Positions 59,212-64,000 of a DNA stretch of 64,000 bases are shown here, in pieces. The notes under the pieces are model-generated. The model was not told the DNA's origin, made no database searches, and saw only the letters and a list, made by a program, of their open reading frames with translations. The stretch is taken from the NCBI GenBank assembly GCA_900491605.1, contig UESW01004633.1, positions 634,367 through 698,366 of the forward strand. The letters run 5' to 3'. Every line of letters begins with the position of its first letter. Position 1 is the stretch's first letter. Position numbers and translations under genes: made by a program. The DNA comes from Calamus simplicifolius (Eukaryota; Streptophyta; Magnoliopsida; Arecales; Arecaceae).

Positions 59212-60620
59212 AAAATAATACCACCTATAATGTGATGCACGCCCAAACTGGTATGAAAAGATGTGTTATAAATGAGAATTCCTCTATTTTGTGGCATCGG
59301 AGATTAGGTCATATCTCCATTGAGAGAATTAAAAGATTAGTAAAAGATGGAGTACTTGATACTCTTGATTTTACTGATTTTGACACTTGTGTGGACTGCA
59401 TAAAGGGAAAGCAAACCAACAAGTCCAAGAAAAATGCCAAGAGAAGTTCGGAAATACTGGAGATCATACATACGGATATCTGTAGCCCAGATATGGATTC
59501 GTATGGTCAGAGATACTTCATCTCATTTATTGATGACTATTCACGATATATGTATCTCTACCTACTTCATAATAAGAACGAAGCATTAGATGCCTTTAAG
59601 GTATTTAAGGCAGAAGTAGAGAAACAATGCGGCAAGCAAATTAAAATCGTGAGGTCAGATAGAGGTGGAGAATATTATGGTAGATACACTGAGAATGGAC
59701 AAGCACCTGGTCCGTTTGCTCGGTTTCTTGAAGAAAATGGAATTGTTGCACAATACACCATGCCAGGGTCTCCTGACCAAAACGGTGTAGCTGAAAGGAG
59801 AAACCGGACATTATTGGACATGGTAAGGAGCATGATTGTCAGCTCTAAGTTACCTAAATCCTTGTGGACTGAAGCTCTTAAAACTGCTGCGTATATATTG
59901 AATCGGGTTCCAACCAAGGCTGTTTCCAAAACGCCATTTGAGTTATTTAAAGGTTGGAAACCGAGTCTGCAACATATACGTGTTTGGGGATGCCCATCTG
60001 AAGTAAGAGTCTATAATCCACAAGAAAAGAAACTAGACCCAAGGACTATCAGTGGATACTTTATTGGATATGCTGAGAAGTCCAAGGGTTATAGATTTTA
60101 TTGTCCATCTCACAGCACTAGGATTGTGGAATCAAGAAATGCAAAATTTCTTGAGAATGACTTGATCAGTGGGAGTGATCAATCTCAGTATTTGGCTTCT
60201 TCTGAGAAAGATCATTCAGTTATTCCAGCTTCCACTTCAAGTGAGGGATTGGTTGTTATTTATAGCACTCCTCAAACTCAATTAAGTGCCCAACAACCAG
60301 TCATTGAGATTTCACAAGCTGATGGTAATCTAGAAGATCGTGTTGTTCATCAACAATCAGTTGTGCAAGATACTCCTCAAGAGGTCATTGACACAACATT
60401 AAGAAGATCAACTAGAATAAAGAAATCAGCAATTCCTAGTGATTATGTTGTGTATCTACATGAATCTGACTATAACATTGGAGCCGAAAATGATCCTGAA
60501 ACGTTTTCACAAGCCATGAGTTCTAAGGAATCAAACTTGTGGTTCAATGCCATGAAGAAGAGATGGAATCTATGGCATCTAATCGAGTCTGGGATCTTGT
60601 TGAGTTGCCTGATGGTGTAA
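59208..60620 (+). pseudogene. Copia integrase frame
   Basis: GAG-pre-integrase zinc domain (LWHRRLGHISIERIK, CVDCIKGKQ). Catalytic core with the DDE residues in IHTDICSPD, RSDRGGEYYG and DQNGVAERRNRTL. Then the C-terminal PFELFKGWKPSLQHIRVWGC and GYFIGYAEKSKGYRFY. The linker to RT has RRSTRIKKSAIP. The frame is lost near 60556, just before RT. Confidence 0.9.
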
Positions 60621-61285
60621 AAGCCATTGGATGTAGATGGATCTTCAAAATAAAGAAAGACTCACAAGGCAACATTGAGAGATATAAAGCAAGACTCGTT
60701 GCCAAAGGATTCACTCAGAGGGAAGGAATCGACTACACGGAGACATTTTCTCCTGTATCCAAGAAAGACTCTCTCCGAATAATTATGGCATTGGTAGCTC
60801 ATTTTGATTTTGAGTTACATCAAATGGATGTGAAGACCGCATTCCTTAATGGAGATCTAGAGGAAGAGGTTTACATGAAACAACCTGAAGGATTTTCCTC
60901 TAGTGATGGTGAGCATTTGGTTTGCAAACTTAAGAAATCCATATATGGATTGAAACAAGCCTCACGTCAGTGGTATTTAAAATTTCATGATGTGATCTCT
61001 TCCTTTGGTTTTGAAGAGAACATCATGGATCAATGTATATACCAGAAGGTTAGTGGGAGCAAAATTTGTTTCTTGGTCCTATATGTGGATGACATTCTAC
61101 TTGCAACCAATGATAAAGGGTTGCTACATGAGGTGAAACAATTTCTCTCTAAAAATTTTGATATGAAAGATATGAGTGAGGCATCTTATGTCATTGGCAT
61201 TAAGATCCATAGAAAAGATCTCGAGGCATTTTGGGATTGTCTCAAGAAACTTATATCAATAAAGTCTTGGAGAGATTTCGGATGA
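60539..61285 (+). pseudogene. Copia reverse transcriptase frame
   Basis: RT blocks in order: AIGCRWIFKIKKDSQGNIER, ARLVAKGFTQREGIDY, LHQMDVKTAFLNGDLEEEV, KKSIYGLKQASRQWYLKF and the catalytic YVDD (LVLYVDDILLATND). The frame runs off near 61221 by a frameshift. Confidence 0.9.
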
Positions 61286-62061
61286 AAAATTGTTCACCAA
61301 GTGTTGCACCTATAGTGAAGGGTGACAAGTTCGCTTTGAACCAGTGCCCTAAAAATGAACTTGAACGGGAACAGATGCACAACATTCCATATGCTTCAGC
61401 TGTTGGAAGCCTAATGTATGCTCAGGTTTGCACAAGACCTGACATAGCATTTGCAGTAGGAATGTTGGGAAGATATCAGAGTAATCCAGGTTTAGACCAC
61501 TGGAGAGCTGCTAAAAAGGTCATGAGGTATCTTCAAGGGACCAAGGACTACATGCTCATGTATAGACAAACTGATCATTTGGAGATAGAGGGCTACTCAG
61601 ATTCGGACTTTGCTGGCTGCGTTGATTCTCGGAAATCAACATCAGGATTTATATTTATGTTAGCTGGTGGAGCCATATCATGGAGGAGTGCAAAGCAGAC
61701 CTTGACTGCTACCTCTACTATGGAAGCGGAGTTCGTTGCTTGTTTTGAGGCTACATCGCAAGGTGTATGGTTGAAGAGTTTCATCTCAGGGCTTAGAATT
61801 GTTGACTCCATTACTAGGCCAATTAAACTGTACTGTGACAATTCAGCTGCTGTATTTTTGGCTAAAAACCATAAGAGTGGTAGTCGAAGTAAACATATCG
61901 ACATTAAGTATTTAGCCATAAGAGAACGTGTTAAAGAGAACAAAGTGGTCATAGAACACGTTAGCACTGAATTGATGATAGCTGATCCTTTAACTAAAGG
62001 CATGCCAATTAAGAAGTTTAAGGATCATGTGATAAGAATGGGAGTTGGTTCCATGATATAA
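61231..62061 (+). pseudogene. Copia RT end and RNase H frame
   Basis: RT connection (GLSQETYINKVLERFRMK, YASAVGSLMYAQVCTRPDIA) and RNase H (GYSDSDFAGCVDSRKSTSG, TMEAEFVACFEATSQGVWL, IKLYCDNSAAVFLAKNH, KHIDIKYLAIRERV), ending with DPLTKGMPIKKFKDHV at 62061. Confidence 0.9.
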
Positions 62062-62338
62062 TTGTATTGATAACAATTTGTACAAAGAAACTCTTATTTC
62101 AATCGTTTGTTTATTTCTCATTCAGGTGTACACGTTATATGACTTTTGAGAAATGACAAACTTTTCTTTTGGACTCTGAATAAACATATGGTTTATTCAT
62201 TATGTTATGTTGTCACATTTGGAATGGTGATAAAGAAATTGAATGCATTGTAATACATAGAAATAATACTCAATTATAGAGGACCTATCGCTATGATTCA
62301 TGTATTTAGTTTCTTGTTCAGTGTTGATAAAATATACG

Positions 62339-62353
62339 GACCAAGTGGGAGAA
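62339..62353 (+). promoter_or_regulatory. Polypurine tract
   Basis: ACCAAGTGGGAGAA directly before the 3' LTR. Confidence 0.8.
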
Positions 62354-62904
62354 TGTAGTAACCTATCTTAATAATGGTCCTAATTTATTGACTAAACGTA
62401 TCTCCTATTAAAGTGATAACAGCCCCCCTCCCTTAATTCCTAAACGCTCGCTTGATGGGGCAAGCGGTGAAGGAAATGGGTATAAAAGGAGACTCATCCT
62501 AAGTTCTCAGAACACGATTCTCTCGAGAGAGATCCTAAAGTTTCAGAATACGATTCTCTCGAGAGAGATCCTAAAGTTTCAGAACAAGGTTCTCGAGAGA
62601 GATCCTAAGGTTCTCAAGAGAGAAACCTAAAAGCGGAGGCATTGAAATGAGTCCCTGATCAAGAGCAATCATGAAGGCATACACCATCTGAATGCGCAAT
62701 CATGAAGGCATACACCATCTGAATGCGAGAGCCGTTGATTAGAAGACCGATCCATCGAGAGGAAGAGGGAAGATCAAGAGGGAAGATCAATCGAGATCGT
62801 TAAGAAAGAAAGATCTCCGTGCAGTCCACAGAAGATCGGATTCCTTACCACCATTAAATAATAATGGCTGGAGGTAATTATGTTTAAGCAAATTAAGTCT
62901 AACA
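62354..62904 (+). repeat. 3' LTR, 551 bp
   Basis: Same ends as the 5' LTR; lacks one palindrome unit and a segment of about 65 bp. TATA word gggtataaaagg near 62479. Confidence 0.9.
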
Positions 62905-62929
62905 ATGGCCTTAATTATATTTGCTAAGA

Positions 62930-63560
62930 ATCGATGCCTCGGCTCCTCGTCCTTTCCAAGGCTTTCGTTCGCATAGTTTGAAGAGATAAAATCACTTGGT
63001 AATCTTCTCGGGTTGGTGGGGTGGCCGGAGACCCAAACGCCCAGCAGTATGAGCCCGATGCCGGAGAGGAAGAGAAGAGAGAGGGCAAAGTGGTAGGCGG
63101 TCAGGAGGCCTTTTGATGGTGGTCCAAGGTACAGAAGGCCAGAACCACACAAGCCAGGAAGAACCCCAGCTGGAAGGCGAGCATCCGGGAAAGCCTCGCT
63201 CTCCCTCCGGCGCCGTCGTCGGAAACCCAAACGCCCAGCAGCATGAGCCCGATGCCGAGAGGAAGAGAAGAAAGAGGACAAGTGGAAGGCGGTCAGGAGG
63301 CCTTTTGATGGTGGGTCCAAGGTACAGAAGGCCAGAGCCATAGAAGCCAGGAGAAGCCCCAGGAAGGCGAGCATCAGGGGAAGACTCACTCTCCCTCCGG
63401 CGCCGTTGTCGGAAACGTCCGTCTTCATGCCGTCTCTCTGGTGAGGAGATGTTCCAAAGAGGTTGGGGTGGTGGAGATCGTCGCTGGTGAGGAGATGTTT
63501 TCTTTTAGATGCATAGCTACCCATCCGAGCTTTATAAGGGTAGCCCATTTTGTGGTGCAA
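62930..63560 (-). pseudogene. Membrane-protein gene remnant with internal tandem duplication, interrupted by Copia
   Basis: A GC-richer minus-strand frame from Met 63560 (or a later Met) runs to the Copia 3' LTR. It has a hydrophobic segment LMLAFLGLLLASMALAFCTL and another, FALSLLFLSGIGLILLGVWV, each a likely transmembrane helix, and a polar tail (GKDEEPRHRFLANII). The region between is a tandem duplicate of about 195 bp in a shifted frame (RRRRRRESEAFPDARLPAG), so two ancestral helices are separated by a frame-shifted copy. Across the Copia (flank at 55966 and below) the frame would end soon after. Function unknown; could be a gene fragment or pseudogene. Confidence 0.55.
63024..63415. repeat. 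Tandem duplication of about 195 bp in the membrane-protein remnant
   Basis: Units about 63027-63222 and 63223-63415 share caaacgcccagcag, atgagcccgatgcc, gaggccttttgatggtgg and ctctccctccggcgccg. The copies differ by several substitutions and small indels. Confidence 0.9.
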
Positions 63561-63625
63561 AAACCAATTTTCTTTTAGGTGCAGGGCTTACCATCTGAGC
63601 TTTACAAGGGTAGCCCATTTTCTTC
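63500..63625. repeat. Short tandem duplication (about 70 bp) upstream of the remnant
   Basis: ttttcttttagatgcatagct...gggtagcccatttt and ttttcttttaggtgcagggct...gggtagcccatttt, repeated once. Confidence 0.8.
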
Positions 63626-63937
63626 AGTATGATAGAGAGGATTGGGCAAGAAGAAAACAGTGGAAGGGACATGACCCCACTTTGTGCCATGTTGTCAACT
63701 CTCCTTAACTCTCTCTCATTTATGAGAACTGCACATAACGATTGGCTGCAAATGAATGAGAAAGATGCAGACTGATGTAAATCGGCTCTGGCCATTAGCT
63801 TGATTAATTAATTTTTGAAATCAGTTATCCTTGTGATCTTTGTGTGCTTGGAACTCCTGTTTGGGTCATCACTGGCCTTCTAGAACCGTTCTCATGTTCC
63901 TTGCTATTTCATAGAGTAGCTAATTGTGGTCCATTTG

Positions 63938-63946
63938 CCTTCTTTC

Positions 63947-64000
<54 letters not shown>
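63938..64000. repeat. (CTTT)n and poly(T) run at the window edge
   Basis: ttctttctttcttttctttct followed by more than 40 T to the last base. It could be the poly(A) of a minus-strand insertion lying beyond the window, or simple sequence. Nothing else is seen from 63626 to 63937. Confidence 0.9.

Larger units (their letters stand above)
55972..62904 (+). mobile_element. Complete Copia LTR retrotransposon with ATGGC target-site duplication, nearly intact coding region
   Basis: LTRs at 55972-56602 and 62354-62904 (TGTAGTAAC...AAGTCTAACA), flanked by ATGGC at 55967-55971 and 62905-62909. Has a perfect primer-binding site and a polypurine tract. 6,933 bp. The coding region is interrupted only by three apparent single-base frameshifts, near 59209, 60556 and 61221, so this is the best preserved LTR element here. 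It landed in what looks like a membrane-protein reading frame (62930-63560). Confidence 0.95.

Noticed and set aside
63938..64000. Poly(T) as proof of a LINE insertion
   Set aside because: It is at the window edge, and no adjacent LINE sequence is visible.

Overview
This window is nuclear DNA of a flowering plant. It carries a few intron-containing host genes in a dense, layered bed of retrotransposons. The mix of Copia, Tat-type Ty3/gypsy, L1 and RTE LINEs and Tourist-like MITEs suits a monocot. I lean towards a palm, but nothing here proves it. I see no rRNA, tRNA, CRISPR or organellar sequence.

Host genes. (1) 1-1825, minus: a 12-oxophytodienoate reductase (OPR/old yellow enzyme family) gene in five exons, cut by the window edge just before its stop; two active-site positions are non-canonical. 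(2) 14718-16166, minus: a complete two-exon BAHD acyltransferase gene. (3) 25347-45977, plus: a small signal-peptide plus single-span membrane protein, inferred from two exons with matching phase separated by an intron of about 20.3 kb full of transposons. (4) about 62930-63560, minus: remains of a membrane-protein gene with an internal tandem duplication, interrupted by a Copia element.

Transposon layers, left to right. An old minus-strand L1 fragment (2400-6390) is split by a 2.1 kb solo LTR. AT-rich DNA follows, then a younger plus-strand L1 (8420-11730) with a target-site duplication and one in-frame stop, and a short L1 tail (12406-12715). A nested cluster of three Tourist-like MITEs lies at 17229-18174. 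A decayed minus-strand Copia (20091-24901) ends about 440 bp upstream of gene 3. Inside intron 1 of gene 3, an RTE-type LINE (about 27290-43855) is split by a 13.7 kb Tat-lineage Ty3/gypsy element (28882-42548). Downstream are two complete Copia elements with perfect 5 bp target-site duplications (48146-53592 and 55972-62904).

The most interesting object is the Tat element. On its minus strand it has gag, protease, reverse transcriptase, two RNase H domains and integrase. Then comes a tandem-repeat 3' region and, on the opposite strand, one clear and one possible extra transcription unit. The clear one has a G-box, a TATA-like box and three short introns with canonical borders. This looks like a retrotransposon carrying antisense cargo genes with their own promoters. 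All coding parts in this copy contain stops or frameshifts, so this copy is probably inactive.
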